Under the pieces are notes generated by a model. The model was given only the letters and a program-made list of their open reading frames with translations. It had not been told where the DNA came from and did not search any database. Positions 34,800 through 44,425 of a DNA stretch of 64,000 nucleotides are shown here, in pieces; the first letter of the stretch is position 1; each line of letters begins with the position of its first letter. Made by a program: the position numbers and the translations under genes. This stretch comes from Accumulibacter sp. (GTDB lineage Bacteria > Pseudomonadota > Gammaproteobacteria > Burkholderiales > Rhodocyclaceae): positions 62,001 to 126,000 of the forward strand of contig NZ_JAPUVI010000098.1 of NCBI RefSeq assembly GCF_029255285.1. Reading direction: 5' to 3'.

Positions 34800-35747
34800 G
34801 TGTCGGTTTTTACCTCGCTTAGTGCCGAGCAGGCGAGCGCCTGCCTGGCGGGCTATGCGCTGGGGACGCTGCAGTCGCTCGAAGAGATCGCGGAGGGCGT
34901 GCAGAACTCGAACTTTTACCTCACCACGACCCAGGGCGACTACGTGCTGACGATCTTCGAAGTCGTCGACCGTCTGGCGATTCCGTTTTATGTCGGGCTG
35001 ATGGCGCACCTGGCCGAGCGCGCCATCCCGTGTCCGGCCCCGGTCGCGACTGTCCACGACGGGTATCTCACCGAACTCGGTGGCAAACCGGCGGTGATCG
35101 TCCAGCGGCTGCCCGGACGCTCGGAAAGTGCGCCGGACCTGGCGCAATGCGCGGCCATCGGCCGCCTCCTGGCCGACCTCCATCTGGCCGCGCAGTCGTA
35201 CCCGAATCCCTTGCCACACCAACGCGATACGGCCTGGTGCGCGGGCGTCGCGGCGCAGATCGAGTCGCAGCTCGCGGCAGACGATGCGCAATTGCTGCGC
35301 GACGAACTCGCTCATCAGCAGGCCAGCCGACCGCCGGACCTGCCACGTGGCGTGATCCACGCCGACCTCTTCCGCGACAACGTGCTGTTCGTCGGCCATC
35401 GCGTCAGCGGCCTGCTCGATTTCTACTTCGCGGGGGTAGACGACCTGCTGTTCGACCTCGCCGTCACGGTGAACGACTGGTGCACTTCGGCCGATGGCGA
35501 ATTGGACGAGGCACGCAGCGCCGCCTTGCTTGCCGCCTACGACGCACGCCGGCCGCTCGACCGCCGCGAGCGCCTGGCGTGGCCGACGATGTTGCGCGCC
35601 GCCGCCTTACGTTTCTGGCTGTCGCGACTGTACGACCGTCATCTGCCACGACCCGGCAAACTGGTCGTGGCGCGAGAACCGGCGACCTACCGGGCCATCC
35701 TGCTCGCCCGTCGCGCCGCCGACCCCGCTCCTGCCCGGCTTGCCTGA
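34800..35747 (+). CDS. thrB: Homoserine kinase (APH-fold, ThrB type II)
   Basis: 315 residues from a GTG start. The protein has the choline/aminoglycoside kinase fold: ITEGVQNSNF-like EIAEGVQNSNFYLTT, the phosphate-transfer motif GVIHADLFRDNVLF with the catalytic Asp, and GLLDFYFAGVDDLLFDLAV with the metal-binding Asp. It phosphorylates homoserine in threonine synthesis. ThrH at 17730, which can make the same product from phosphoserine, gives the genome a second possible route. Confidence 0.92.
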   Translation: MSVFTSLSAEQASACLAGYALGTLQSLEEIAEGVQNSNFYLTTTQGDYVLTIFEVVDRLAIPFYVGLMAHLAERAIPCPAPVATVHDGYLTELGGKPAVIVQRLPGRSESAPDLAQCAAIGRLLADLHLAAQSYPNPLPHQRDTAWCAGVAAQIESQLAADDAQLLRDELAHQQASRPPDLPRGVIHADLFRDNVLFVGHRVSGLLDFYFAGVDDLLFDLAVTVNDWCTSADGELDEARSAALLAAYDARRPLDRRERLAWPTMLRAAALRFWLSRLYDRHLPRPGKLVVAREPATYRAILLARRAADPAPARLA

Positions 35748-35798
35748 CGATGCCAGGGCGGCTAGCATCCACATCCTTACCACCACCTCGGCACGGCC

Positions 35799-36542
35799 AT
35801 GGACAACGAACACTTCCCGATTCCCGCTCCCGTCTTCAACGGCGCCAGCCGTCGCGTCGACATCGCCGACTCGTTCGACTGGCTCAAACAGGGCTGGACG
35901 ATCTTCATCTCCAATCCCGGTGCCTGGATTGCGATGATGGTGATCGTCATCGTACTCTTCATCGGTCTGGCGATCGTCCCCCTGATCGGTCAGCTCGCCG
36001 CGCATCTGCTGATGCCGGTACTCGGCGCCGGCATGCTGGTCGCCTGCCGGAAGGTGGCCAACGCCGAGCCGCTGGAAATCGGCGACCTGTTCGCCGGTTT
36101 CCAGCGCAACACCGGCCCGCTGATGATGCTCGGCGTACTCTACATGCTGGGCATGCTGGTGGTCGGCCTGCTGGTGGTCGTGTTCGGCGGCGGCAGCGTG
36201 GCCGGTGGCCTGCTGATGGGCAATCCGGCCGGCGCCGGCCTGGCGGTCGGCGGCATGCTGGTGGCCGCGACGCTCTGGCTGGCGCTGTCGATACCGATCG
36301 CCATGGCGATCTGGTTTGCACCGGCGCTGGTGATGTTCAACAACCTGGCGCCGGTCGACGCGCTGAAGGCGAGCTTCAACGCCTGCCTCAGGAACTTGGT
36401 CGTGTTTCTGGTGTTCGGACTGATCGTCATGGTGCTCGCTTTTTTTGCCGCGCTACCTTTCGGCCTCGGTTTTCTGGTCCTCGGGCCCGTGCTGGCCGGC
36501 GCCGTCTATGCGTCTTATCGCGACATCTTCGTCGCCGCCTGA
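35799..36542 (+). CDS. BPSS1780-family membrane protein
   Basis: 247 residues with a short polar N-terminus, the motif RRVDIADSFDWLKQGWTIF, and four to six hydrophobic helices. This matches the betaproteobacterial BPSS1780 family of unknown function, usually found downstream of thrB. Glycine- and alanine-rich helices in the middle (VVVFGGGSVAGGLLMGNPAG) are notable. The next gene encodes a related protein. Confidence 0.78.
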   Translation: MDNEHFPIPAPVFNGASRRVDIADSFDWLKQGWTIFISNPGAWIAMMVIVIVLFIGLAIVPLIGQLAAHLLMPVLGAGMLVACRKVANAEPLEIGDLFAGFQRNTGPLMMLGVLYMLGMLVVGLLVVVFGGGSVAGGLLMGNPAGAGLAVGGMLVAATLWLALSIPIAMAIWFAPALVMFNNLAPVDALKASFNACLRNLVVFLVFGLIVMVLAFFAALPFGLGFLVLGPVLAGAVYASYRDIFVAA

Positions 36543-36555
36543 ACACTCTCACGCC

Positions 36556-37332
36556 ATGCAAGCCCTGACTCTTCCCGCCGCACGCGGCTGGCGCTGGCTG
36601 ACCGGCGGATTCGGCATCCTCCGTCGCAATCAGTTGATGCTGCCTTTCCTGATCGTCAGCTACTGGATGTTGATGGCCCTGGTGAACGTCATCCCCTGGC
36701 TCGGCACGATCGCCAGCACGCTCTGCATTCCAGCCTTTTCGGTCAGCCTGATGAACGCCTGCCGCCTCATCGAGCGGGGTCAGCCGTTGGCGCCGCAGAT
36801 CCTTTTTTCCGGCTTCCAGAGCAACCTGCGCTCCTTGCTGACGCTTGGCGCGATCTACCTCGTAGCGACCAGCGGGATTCTCGCGTTGTCCGCGTTGGCC
36901 GACGGCGGCGAGTTGATGCGCCTGATGCTGATCGGCGAGAAATACGACGAAAAGTCGGTCGCCGACGGCAGCCTGTTGTCGGCCCTCCAGATAGCTCTGG
37001 CGCTGCTCTGTCCGCTCATCATGGCCTACTGGTACGCGCCGCTGCTCGCCGCCTGGCACGGCTTTTCGCCGGCCAAGGCGCTGTTCTTCAGTTTCTTCGC
37101 TTGCGCCCGGAACTGGCGGGCGTTCCTGGTCTACGCGCTGGCCATCGTCTGCGTGGCGGCGCTGATTCCGGGTCTGCTCCTGGGACTACTGGCGGTGCTG
37201 CTGCCCGAGGGTAGCGGTCTGTTCGCCGTCATGGCCATGGTATTGATCATCCTCGTTCTCGCGCCGACGCTGTTCGCCAGCTTCTACGTCAGCTACCGGG
37301 ACGTCTTCGTCAGTACCGACGTCGATGCCTGA
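36556..37332 (+). CDS. BPSS1780-family membrane protein, second copy
   Basis: 258 residues from the ATG at 36556. It opens with ARGWRWLTGGFGILRRNQ and ends with FASFYVSYRDVFV, paralleling the AVYASYRDIFV end of the upstream protein, so the two genes look like a diverged tandem duplication. About six hydrophobic helices. Its 3' end overlaps nadD by 8 bases. Function unknown. Confidence 0.75.
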   Translation: MQALTLPAARGWRWLTGGFGILRRNQLMLPFLIVSYWMLMALVNVIPWLGTIASTLCIPAFSVSLMNACRLIERGQPLAPQILFSGFQSNLRSLLTLGAIYLVATSGILALSALADGGELMRLMLIGEKYDEKSVADGSLLSALQIALALLCPLIMAYWYAPLLAAWHGFSPAKALFFSFFACARNWRAFLVYALAIVCVAALIPGLLLGLLAVLLPEGSGLFAVMAMVLIILVLAPTLFASFYVSYRDVFVSTDVDA

Positions 37333-37999
37333 AGCGCAGGACGACAGGCCGCTGGGAATCTACGGCGGCACCTTCGATCCGGTCCATTACGGACACCTGC
37401 GCCTCGCCGAGGAAGCCGTCGACGCGCTCGACCTGGCCGGAATCCGCTGGATTCCGGCTGGCCAGCCGGCGCTGCGCGAAACGCCGCGAGTCGCCGCATG
37501 GCAGCGGCTGACCATGGTTCGTCTGGCGATTGCCGACAACCCGCGCTTCGTGCTCGATACGGCCGAAGTCGAAGCGGCCCGCACGAGCTACACCGTTCCC
37601 ACCCTCGAGCGCCTGCGGCAAGTCGATCACTATGGCCCACGACGCCCGCTGGTCCTGCTGCTCGGCGCCGACGCGTTTGCCGCCCTGCCCGCCTGGCATC
37701 GCTGGCCATCGCTGTACGATCTGGCACACCTGGCGGTTGCCCATCGGCCCGGCCACCCTATCGATCTCGGCCAATTGCCCGCCGCACTGGCGGCCGACTG
37801 GCGACAGCGCTTCTGCGACCGTCCCGCGGCGCTCGCCGAATCGCCGTGCGGACGCATCGCTTCGTTTGCCACCACCCAACTGGCGATCTCGGCAACGCAG
37901 ATTCGCGCCTTGCTCGCCGGCCGCCGTAGTGCGCGCTATCTGCTGCCTGACGAAGTGCTCGCCCATCTGCAGCAGCACCGCCTTTACCAGGAGAACTGA
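37325..37999 (+). CDS. nadD: Nicotinate-nucleotide adenylyltransferase
   Basis: 224 residues. The nucleotidyl-transferase signature GIYGGTFDPVHYGHLRLAEE and the C-terminal ISATQIRALLAGRRSARYLLP (ISxT/S-x-R motif) identify NadD. It adenylates nicotinate mononucleotide in NAD synthesis. First gene of the conserved nadD-rsfS-rlmH-maf run. Confidence 0.95.
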   Translation: MPEAQDDRPLGIYGGTFDPVHYGHLRLAEEAVDALDLAGIRWIPAGQPALRETPRVAAWQRLTMVRLAIADNPRFVLDTAEVEAARTSYTVPTLERLRQVDHYGPRRPLVLLLGADAFAALPAWHRWPSLYDLAHLAVAHRPGHPIDLGQLPAALAADWRQRFCDRPAALAESPCGRIASFATTQLAISATQIRALLAGRRSARYLLPDEVLAHLQQHRLYQEN

Positions 38000-38006
38000 C
38001 CGCGCA

Positions 38007-38384
38007 ATGAAACTCGCTCAACTCGAAAGACTCGTCGTCGACGCGCTCGCAGACATCAAGGGGCGCGACATCCAAGTGATCGACACCAGCCGGCTGACGC
38101 CGCTCTTCGACCGCCTGGTCATTGCCTGTGGTGACTCCAACCGCCAGGTCAAGTCACTGGCCCGCAACGTCCAGGACAAGGTGCGCGAAGCTGGTGCCGG
38201 CGTCCTCTCGTGCGAAGGCGAGGAAATCGGCGAGTGGGTTCTGGTCGACCTGGGCGATATCGTCGTACATGTGATGCAACCGGCCATCCGCAGCTACTAC
38301 AAACTCGAAGAGTTGTGGGGCGGCAAGACAGCGCAGCGACTGCACCGAGCCGCGGCCGAAGCCAGCCACCTCGGCGAGGGATGA
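38007..38384 (+). CDS. rsfS: Ribosome silencing factor RsfS
   Basis: 125 residues from the ATG at 38007. The RsfS/Iojap fold is recognisable from IDTSRLTPLFDRLVIACGDS, NRQVKSLARNV and the end WVLVDLGDIVVHVMQP, YYKLEELW. It binds ribosomal protein L14 and blocks subunit joining in stationary phase. Overlaps rlmH by 4 bases. Confidence 0.94.
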   Translation: MKLAQLERLVVDALADIKGRDIQVIDTSRLTPLFDRLVIACGDSNRQVKSLARNVQDKVREAGAGVLSCEGEEIGEWVLVDLGDIVVHVMQPAIRSYYKLEELWGGKTAQRLHRAAAEASHLGEG

Positions 38385-38851
38385 AACTGGGCATTCTGGC
38401 GGTCGGCCACAAGGCGCCGGACTGGGTCATCCAGGGCTGCGCCGAGTACATCCGGCGCATGCCGCGCGAACTGCCGTTGGCGATCGTCGAAATCCGGCCG
38501 GAAGCGCGCGGTGCGAAAAACCGCGCACAACTGCTGGCGGCCGAGAAAGCCCGCCTGCTCGCCGCGCTGAACGGCTACCAGCGGATCATCGTTCTCGACG
38601 AGCGCGGCGTCGACCTGGCGACGCGCCAACTGGCCGAACGCCTGGCGGCCTGGATGCGTACCGGTGGCGCGACGGCCTTCGTGATCGGCGGCGCCGACGG
38701 CGTCGACGAAAGCTTGAAACAACAGGCTGACGAGACCATCCGCCTGTCCAGCCTGACCTTGCCGCACGCCATTGCCCGCCTGATTCTCTGCGAACAGCTC
38801 TATCGTGCGATCAGCATCGTGCGCCAGCACCCTTACCATCGCGAGGGCTGA
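38381..38851 (+). CDS. rlmH: 23S rRNA (pseudouridine1915-N3)-methyltransferase
   Basis: 156 residues. SPOUT-fold markers are present: LDERGVDLATRQLAERL, FVIGGADGVDE and the C-terminal LPHAIARLILCEQLYRAISI with HPYHREG. RlmH methylates pseudouridine 1915 in helix 69 of 23S rRNA. The start overlaps the rsfS stop (ATGA). Confidence 0.96.
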   Translation: MKLGILAVGHKAPDWVIQGCAEYIRRMPRELPLAIVEIRPEARGAKNRAQLLAAEKARLLAALNGYQRIIVLDERGVDLATRQLAERLAAWMRTGGATAFVIGGADGVDESLKQQADETIRLSSLTLPHAIARLILCEQLYRAISIVRQHPYHREG

Positions 38852-39478
38852 ATGACGCTCACCCCGCCACCGCCGCCCCGCGTACACCTGGCGTCGCGCA
38901 GCCCGCGACGGCGCGAGTTGCTGGCCCAGATCGGCGTCAAGTTCGATACCATCGTCTTCCGCGGCCTGGCGCGCCACGAAGCGGAACTCGACGAGACGCC
39001 ACGGCCTGGCGAGAACCCGGTCGGCTACGTGCAACGCGTCGCCCATGCCAAGGCCGAGCACGGCTGCCGCATCGTCCAATGGCGAAAGCTGCCCGCGCAG
39101 CCGGTGTTGGCCGCCGACACGACGATCGATCTGGCCGGCGAATTGATCGGCAAACCGCTCGACACGGCGGATGCGGCGCGCATCCTGCGCCGCCTCTCCG
39201 GCCAGACGCATCGCGTCCTGACGGCGGTGGCGCTCGGCTACGAAGGCCGCATCGAATCGGCGCTGTCGATCAGCGAAGTCCGCTTCCGCCAGCTCGACGA
39301 GCGCGAGATCGACCGCTACGTGGCAAGCCGGGAACCGATGGACAAGGCAGGCGCCTATGGCATCCAGGGTCGTGCCGCGATGTTCGTCGAGCACCTCGCC
39401 GGCAGTTACTCGGGGGTGATGGGCTTGCCTCTGTGCGAAACCGCGCAATTGCTCGAGCGCTACGGCTATCGCTGGTAG
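38852..39478 (+). CDS. maf: Maf-type nucleotide pyrophosphatase
   Basis: 208 residues. [50 protein letters not shown] and [23 protein letters not shown] (given here in parts of the family's five conserved motifs) show a Maf protein, which hydrolyses non-canonical or dTTP/UTP-type nucleotides. The start immediately follows the rlmH stop. Confidence 0.94.
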   Translation: MTLTPPPPPRVHLASRSPRRRELLAQIGVKFDTIVFRGLARHEAELDETPRPGENPVGYVQRVAHAKAEHGCRIVQWRKLPAQPVLAADTTIDLAGELIGKPLDTADAARILRRLSGQTHRVLTAVALGYEGRIESALSISEVRFRQLDEREIDRYVASREPMDKAGAYGIQGRAAMFVEHLAGSYSGVMGLPLCETAQLLERYGYRW

Positions 39479-39494
39479 CCGACAGCCACCGGCG

Positions 39495-41249
39495 ATGACT
39501 CACGCCGAATACCGACCGAGCGATTTCGCGGCACGCGTGTTTGCCGAGCAGATCGCGCTGGTCTACCAGCTGACGCCGCATACGCTGGCCATGTCGGTCA
39601 TCGGTGCGACGCTGGTCCTCGTCGTCCTCTGGTCGTCGGCCTCTACCGCCCTGCTTGTCGGCTGGTACGTGACGCATCATCTCGTCACGCTGGCCCGCTA
39701 CCGGCTGATCCTCGGCTACCGCCGCGCCGCTCCGGAGCCGGCCGCGGCGGCACTATGGGCGCGGCGATTCGTCATCGGCACGACCGCCGCCGGGCTGCTC
39801 TGGGCCACCGTCGGAACCATCCTTTTTCCGCCGCCGGAAAGTCAGGCGCAATTCTTCGTCGGTATCTATCTGATCGGCGTCGCCGCCACCGGGATGTTTA
39901 CCCTGGCGGCGTATTTCCTGTCCTATGTTCCCCTGGCCGGCCTTACTCTGGTCCCGATGTGCCTGTGGCTGCTCGCTTCCGGGATCCCCGGACAGCAACT
40001 CACGGGAGCGGCCACCTTTCTATTCGTCTACATCGTTTTTTCGAACGCCCGGCGCTTCGAAAGAATGACCATCGACTCGATCAGCCTTCGCCTCCAGCTC
40101 AAGTCCGCCAAGGAAGCCGCCGAGGCGGCGAGCCAGGCCAAGTCCCAGTTCCTCGCCAACATGAGCCATGAAATCCGCACGCCGCTGAATGGCGTGCTGG
40201 GCCTCGCCGAACTGCTGCTCGCCACTCCGCTCGCCGAGCAACAGCGCAGTCGGCTGCAAACACTCTACCGTTCCGGCCAGACCCTGCTCGACCTGATCAA
40301 CGACATTCTCGACTTTTCCAGGATCGAGGCGGGCAAGCTGGAACTGCGAACCAGCGACTTCGACCTGCACACCATGCTGGGCGATGTCCTCGAGGCCTTT
40401 GCCGCCACCGCCGCCAGCAAGGGCTTGACGCTCTCCTCGCACATCGGGGCCGACGTTCCCGCCGGCCTGCACGGCGACCTGGCACGTCTGCGCCAGGTGC
40501 TCACCAACCTGATCGGCAACGCCATCAAGTTCACCGACTCCGGGCACGTCCGGGTAACGGTAGACAAGCTCGACGACCAGTACCTGCGCTTTGCCGTGCA
40601 GGACACCGGAATCGGCGTGGCAGACGGCGAGCAAACGAGAATATTCGATGCCTTTGCCCAGGCCGACGACTCGCCTACCCGCCGGCATGGCGGCAGCGGC
40701 CTGGGCCTGGCGATTTCTCGTCAGATTGTCACCTTGATGGGCGGCCAGATCGGCGTCGACAGCCATCCGGGGAAAGGCTCGACCTTCTGGTTTTCCCTAC
40801 CCTGGCAGGCAAGTCGCCGGGATCTCGCCGCCTCGGCGAGTGCGCCGCTGGCCGACTTCAGCCGCCCACTCTCCGGACACGTCTTGCTAGTCGAGGACAA
40901 CAGCGTGAACCAACTGGTGGCGCAGGCTTTTCTGCAGCGTTTCGGTTTGCAGGTCAGTCTCGCGGACAACGGCCTCGAAGCCGTCCGGATGAGCGGCGAG
41001 CAATGTTTCGATCTGATTCTGATGGACTGTCAGATGCCGCAGCTCGACGGTTTTGCGGCAACGCAGCAGATTCGGGCGCGCGAAAAGGAAACCGCAGCCG
41101 GCGGCAAGGCGCCCGTGCCAATCATCGCCCTGACCGCCAACGCTTTTGCCAGCGATCGCGAGCGTTGCACCAGTAGCGGCATGGACGACTTCATCGCCAA
41201 GCCGTTCAAGGAGGCCGAGCTGTACGCCGTCCTCGCGCGCTGGCTATGA
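39495..41249 (+). CDS. Hybrid sensor histidine kinase/response regulator
   Basis: 584 residues. Five or six TM helices fill residues about 30-190 with no large periplasmic domain. HisKA follows ([17 protein letters not shown], phosphoacceptor H225), then HATPase_c ([30 protein letters not shown]) and a receiver domain with the phosphorylatable D511 in [14 protein letters not shown]. No HPt or output domain, so phosphotransfer must go to another protein. Its stop overlaps azlC (ATGA), an unusual arrangement that suggests a link to the transporter. Confidence 0.9.
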   Translation: MTHAEYRPSDFAARVFAEQIALVYQLTPHTLAMSVIGATLVLVVLWSSASTALLVGWYVTHHLVTLARYRLILGYRRAAPEPAAAALWARRFVIGTTAAGLLWATVGTILFPPPESQAQFFVGIYLIGVAATGMFTLAAYFLSYVPLAGLTLVPMCLWLLASGIPGQQLTGAATFLFVYIVFSNARRFERMTIDSISLRLQLKSAKEAAEAASQAKSQFLANMSHEIRTPLNGVLGLAELLLATPLAEQQRSRLQTLYRSGQTLLDLINDILDFSRIEAGKLELRTSDFDLHTMLGDVLEAFAATAASKGLTLSSHIGADVPAGLHGDLARLRQVLTNLIGNAIKFTDSGHVRVTVDKLDDQYLRFAVQDTGIGVADGEQTRIFDAFAQADDSPTRRHGGSGLGLAISRQIVTLMGGQIGVDSHPGKGSTFWFSLPWQASRRDLAASASAPLADFSRPLSGHVLLVEDNSVNQLVAQAFLQRFGLQVSLADNGLEAVRMSGEQCFDLILMDCQMPQLDGFAATQQIRAREKETAAGGKAPVPIIALTANAFASDRERCTSSGMDDFIAKPFKEAELYAVLARWL

Positions 41250-41974
41250 GTGATCGAGCGGCGAAGCCTGGCACGCGCCGGGCGTCACCAGCGGCCGCTT
41301 TTCGTCATGGCGTTCTCGATATCCTGCCGGTGCTGGCCGCTGCCGCACCGATCGGTCTGCTGTGGGGAACACTGGCGGCAGCGCGGGGATTTTCGCCCTT
41401 CCAGGCCTGGCTGACCAGTGCCACCGTTTTCGCCGGCGCCTCGCAGTTCGTCGCCGTCGATATGTGGCGCGACCCGGTGCCGTTCGTACTGATCGTGTTC
41501 ACCACCTTCGTCGTCAACTTGCGGCATCTGCTGATGGGCGCCTCGCTGCAACGACATCTCGACCGCTTCACGGGCCCCGGCCGACTGTTGGCGATGTTTC
41601 TGCTCACCGACGAAAGCTGGGCCTTCGCCGAGCGCAAGGCGCTCAGCGAAGCGCTGCGGCCGGCGTACTACTTCGGCGTCGCCAGCGCCATGTGGCTGGT
41701 CTGGACCTCCGCCTCGCTGGCCGGCGCCATGGCCGGCCGCTCGCTCGGCAACCCGGCCGCCTATGGCTTCGATTTCGCTTTCTCGGCGATGTTCATCGCC
41801 ATTCTCGCCGGTTTCTGGAAAGGCCGGCGCACCGCTGCGGTGCTCGCTGCCAGTGCGGTCGGCGCCGCACTCGCCAAACTGGCGCTGTCCGGCGCCTGGT
41901 ACATCATCGTCGGCGGCCTGGCCGGAGTGGTCGTCGCGGCACTTCTCCACCGTGACGACGAGGCGGCGACATGA
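41246..41974 (+). CDS. azlC: AzlC-family branched-chain amino acid exporter, large subunit
   Basis: 242 residues, about seven hydrophobic helices. The family pattern is clear in [37 protein letters not shown] and [18 protein letters not shown]. AzlC works with the small AzlD subunit, whose gene follows with a 4-base overlap. Start overlaps the sensor kinase stop. Confidence 0.9.
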   Translation: MSDRAAKPGTRRASPAAAFRHGVLDILPVLAAAAPIGLLWGTLAAARGFSPFQAWLTSATVFAGASQFVAVDMWRDPVPFVLIVFTTFVVNLRHLLMGASLQRHLDRFTGPGRLLAMFLLTDESWAFAERKALSEALRPAYYFGVASAMWLVWTSASLAGAMAGRSLGNPAAYGFDFAFSAMFIAILAGFWKGRRTAAVLAASAVGAALAKLALSGAWYIIVGGLAGVVVAALLHRDDEAAT

Positions 41975-42273
41975 GCGACGACCTGCCGACCGTCGCCACC
42001 ATTCTTGCGATGGCGGCGGCGACCTACCTGACGCGCGTCGGCGGCCTCTATCTGATGCGCGGAGTCAACGTCAAGGGGCGGCTCAAGGCCGCTCTCGACG
42101 CCTTGCCGCCGGCCGTGTTGATGGCGCTCATCGCACCGACGGTCCTCACGACCGGCCCAGCGGAAACCGTCGCGGCGGCGATCACGGCCAGCGCCGCCAT
42201 CCTGCGCCTGCCGATGATCGCCGTGGTGGCGATTGGCGTCGGCACCGTCGTCGCGCTGCGAGCCGTGCTCTGA
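41971..42273 (+). CDS. azlD: AzlD-family transporter, small subunit
   Basis: 100 residues, three to four hydrophobic helices. ATYLTRVGGLYLMRG and the LDALPPAVLMALIAPTVL segment are typical of AzlD. Overlaps azlC by ATGA. Confidence 0.88.
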   Translation: MSDDLPTVATILAMAAATYLTRVGGLYLMRGVNVKGRLKAALDALPPAVLMALIAPTVLTTGPAETVAAAITASAAILRLPMIAVVAIGVGTVVALRAVL

Positions 42274-42737
42274 CCGGTTGTCGGCGGCGCGGTAGTCTCC
42301 CCAGGAGGAGAACGATCACTGAGGGGAAAACGCGTTGCGCCTGATGGGGCAAGCCTTATCGACAGGCCGCGACAGCAGCGACCACGACAGGATCATCTGA
42401 CGGCGTAGGAATTTGCATGACCGATCCGACGCGGCGCTTCTGCGGCTTGGGTAATGCGGTGCAGTCGAGCCACGATGGCCAGGTTCCAGGCGATCCAAAT
42501 GTCATTCAAAGACGTTTGATAAATAAATTACAACAAATCATTTATTGATAAATATTGATTTGCACTTATAGAAAGCAGCTGCAATAGTGGCCCCAGCAGG
42601 CAAGAAGCGATGTGGGAGAGCTATTTTGGTCAAGCGTCGCCAGGCAATCGATCATGTCTCACCGCCCCTCGGACGGCTCCGAAGCGTTGCCCAGCGTGTT
42701 GCCCGCGAACCGATTTCTACTTTTTCTGTGAGGCCGC
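42274..42737. promoter_or_regulatory. 464-base intergenic region with AT-rich patch upstream of sbtA
   Basis: No gene is supported. The stretch 42520-42575 is strikingly AT-rich for this genome and contains the imperfect palindrome ATTTAT-TG-ATAAAT at 42540-42553. This probably includes the sbtAB promoter and a regulator site. A GAGG lies 5 bases before the sbtA start. Confidence 0.5.
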
Positions 42738-43679
42738 ATGCCAATTGAACCTGTCATCCTGTTCTTCATTCTTGGTCTGTTGGCCGGATTGGTCCGCTCG
42801 GATCTGAAGATTCCGGGTGTGCTCTATGAATCACTGAGCATCTTCCTGCTGCTGGCCATCGGTCTGAAGGGCGGTGTGGAACTGTCTCGCTACGCGCTGA
42901 CCGACCTGCTGGGCCAGGCGCTGATCGTGGTTCTCGTTGCCACGCTGATTCCGCTCGCCGCCTTTCCCATCCTGCACCGCTTCGGTCGCTTGGCGCGTGC
43001 CGATGCGGCGTCGATTGCCGCCCATTATGGCTCGGTGAGTGTCGTGACCTTTGCCGTGGCGGCCAGCTTCCTTGCCCGGCTCGGCGAGCCGGCTGAAGGC
43101 TATCTGGTCGTATTTCTCGTTCTGCTGGAATTCCCCGCGCTGCTGATCGGCGTCATACTGGCCCGGCGGACGACAGGCGCAACCCGATGGGGAGCGCTTC
43201 TGCACGAAGTTTTGTCCGGCAAGAGCATCGTTCTCCTCGTCGGCGGTCTGCTCATCGGATGGGTGGCAGGTGGCGAGGGAATCAAACCTCTCGACAAGCT
43301 GTTTTTCGACCTTTTCAAGGGCATGCTGGCGTTCTTCCTGCTTGAAATGGGGCTGGTCGCGGCAAGCCGCTTGGCCGACCTGCGGCGTAGCGGACCGTTC
43401 CTGCTCGCCTTCGCCACAGTCATGCCGCCGTGCGCTGGGCTGTTGGGCATCGTGACGGCGAATGAACTCGGTCTCTCGGTTGGCGGTGCGGTTCTGCTCG
43501 CCACGCTTTACGCCAGCGCTTCCTACATCGCCGCGCCTGCCGCGATGCGCATCGCTGTACCCGAAGCCAACCCGGCACTGTCGATCGGTGCGGCGCTGGG
43601 CATTACTTTTCCTTTCAATCTGCTGGTCGGCATTCCGCTTTACCACTGGCTGGCGGTCAAACTTCAAGGAGTCGCCTGA
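42738..43679 (+). CDS. sbtA: SbtA-type sodium-dependent bicarbonate transporter
   Basis: 313 residues and about ten hydrophobic helices. FILGLLAGLVRSDLKIPGVL, ESLSIFLLLAIGLKGGVEL and AHYGSVSVVTFAVAASFL are typical of the SbtA (DUF897) family, which takes up bicarbonate with Na+. The PII-like partner gene overlaps its stop as TGATG. No carboxysome or RuBisCO gene is nearby, so the bicarbonate may serve carboxylation reactions (inference). Confidence 0.88.
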   Translation: MPIEPVILFFILGLLAGLVRSDLKIPGVLYESLSIFLLLAIGLKGGVELSRYALTDLLGQALIVVLVATLIPLAAFPILHRFGRLARADAASIAAHYGSVSVVTFAVAASFLARLGEPAEGYLVVFLVLLEFPALLIGVILARRTTGATRWGALLHEVLSGKSIVLLVGGLLIGWVAGGEGIKPLDKLFFDLFKGMLAFFLLEMGLVAASRLADLRRSGPFLLAFATVMPPCAGLLGIVTANELGLSVGGAVLLATLYASASYIAAPAAMRIAVPEANPALSIGAALGITFPFNLLVGIPLYHWLAVKLQGVA

Positions 43680-43987
43680 TGGGTACTCGACTGTCGCTGC
43701 GCAAGCTGCTCACCATCGTCTGCGAAGCCGAACTGGAGGCTTCCATCGTCCGCGACCTGAAGGCGCTGGGCGCCAAAGGTTACACGATCACCGATGCGCG
43801 CGGCTACGGCACACATGGCACGCGCGATGCCGCCTGGCCCTCCAGCGCCAACATCCGCATCGAGGTGCTGTGCGGCGAAGAAAGCGCATTGGCTATCATC
43901 GCGCATCTCGAAGAGCGCTACTACGCGGACTATGGAATCGTGAGCTTCCTGGTGGATGCGCAAGTGCTGCGACAGGACAAGTTCTAG
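43679..43987 (+). CDS. SbtB-like PII-family regulator
   Basis: 102 residues with a PII-like ferredoxin fold: LLTIVCEAELEASIVRDLKA, GAKGYTITDARGYGTHG (T-loop region) and IRIEVLCGEESALAIIAHL. SbtB proteins bind cAMP/AMP-type nucleotides and gate SbtA. The cyanobacterial C-terminal CGPxGC redox loop is absent; this protein ends at VLRQDKF. Coupled to sbtA. Confidence 0.85.
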   Translation: MGTRLSLRKLLTIVCEAELEASIVRDLKALGAKGYTITDARGYGTHGTRDAAWPSSANIRIEVLCGEESALAIIAHLEERYYADYGIVSFLVDAQVLRQDKF

Positions 43988-44194
43988 AGCCAGGTTCCAC
44001 ATAGACCTGCTGCGCCCAACAGCAACTCCACCGGGGAAAGCATGAGCCTGACGACGGAAAATGGTCGCCCCCGTCATTCGCATGCTTCCGCGCTAGCCTA
44101 CGCTGCCGCGACAGAGTTGGCCCCGTTCGTCCGGACTCACGCCACCGATCGCGTTGCAGCCGCGAGTGCCGAGAATCCGGCGACCTCCAACGCC

Positions 44195-44425
44195 TTGCCT
44201 TCCGGGACGCGACGCGGTCGTAGCCAGGCACCCTTCGTACTTGACGCTCCTCCACGAGCGCTTGACAAAGCTGTTGTCGCGCCAGAGTCCCTTGCTGCCG
44301 GTGCCGGCTTGGCACTGGTGCGCCTTGAGCCGCCCCGTGAATTCGCCACCAGCGACTTGGCAACCCGGATCGGTATTGAAAACCGCCGGGCGTGCCGGTG
44401 GATTTGCGCAAGACCTGGCGCACCA
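44195..44425 (-). pseudogene. IS3-family transposase (OrfB) remnant
   Basis: On the minus strand, one frame reads PARPAVFNTDPGCQVAGGEF, TGRLKAH and then LWRDNSFVKRSWRSVKYEG. This is the DDE integrase-core stretch of IS3 OrfB (usually EIFNTDQGSQFTS ... RWxDNVFVERLWRSxKYE). Both ends run into frameshifts, and no terminal repeats or OrfA are visible. The remnant fills much of the 542-base gap between sbtB and the cytochrome gene. Confidence 0.7.
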
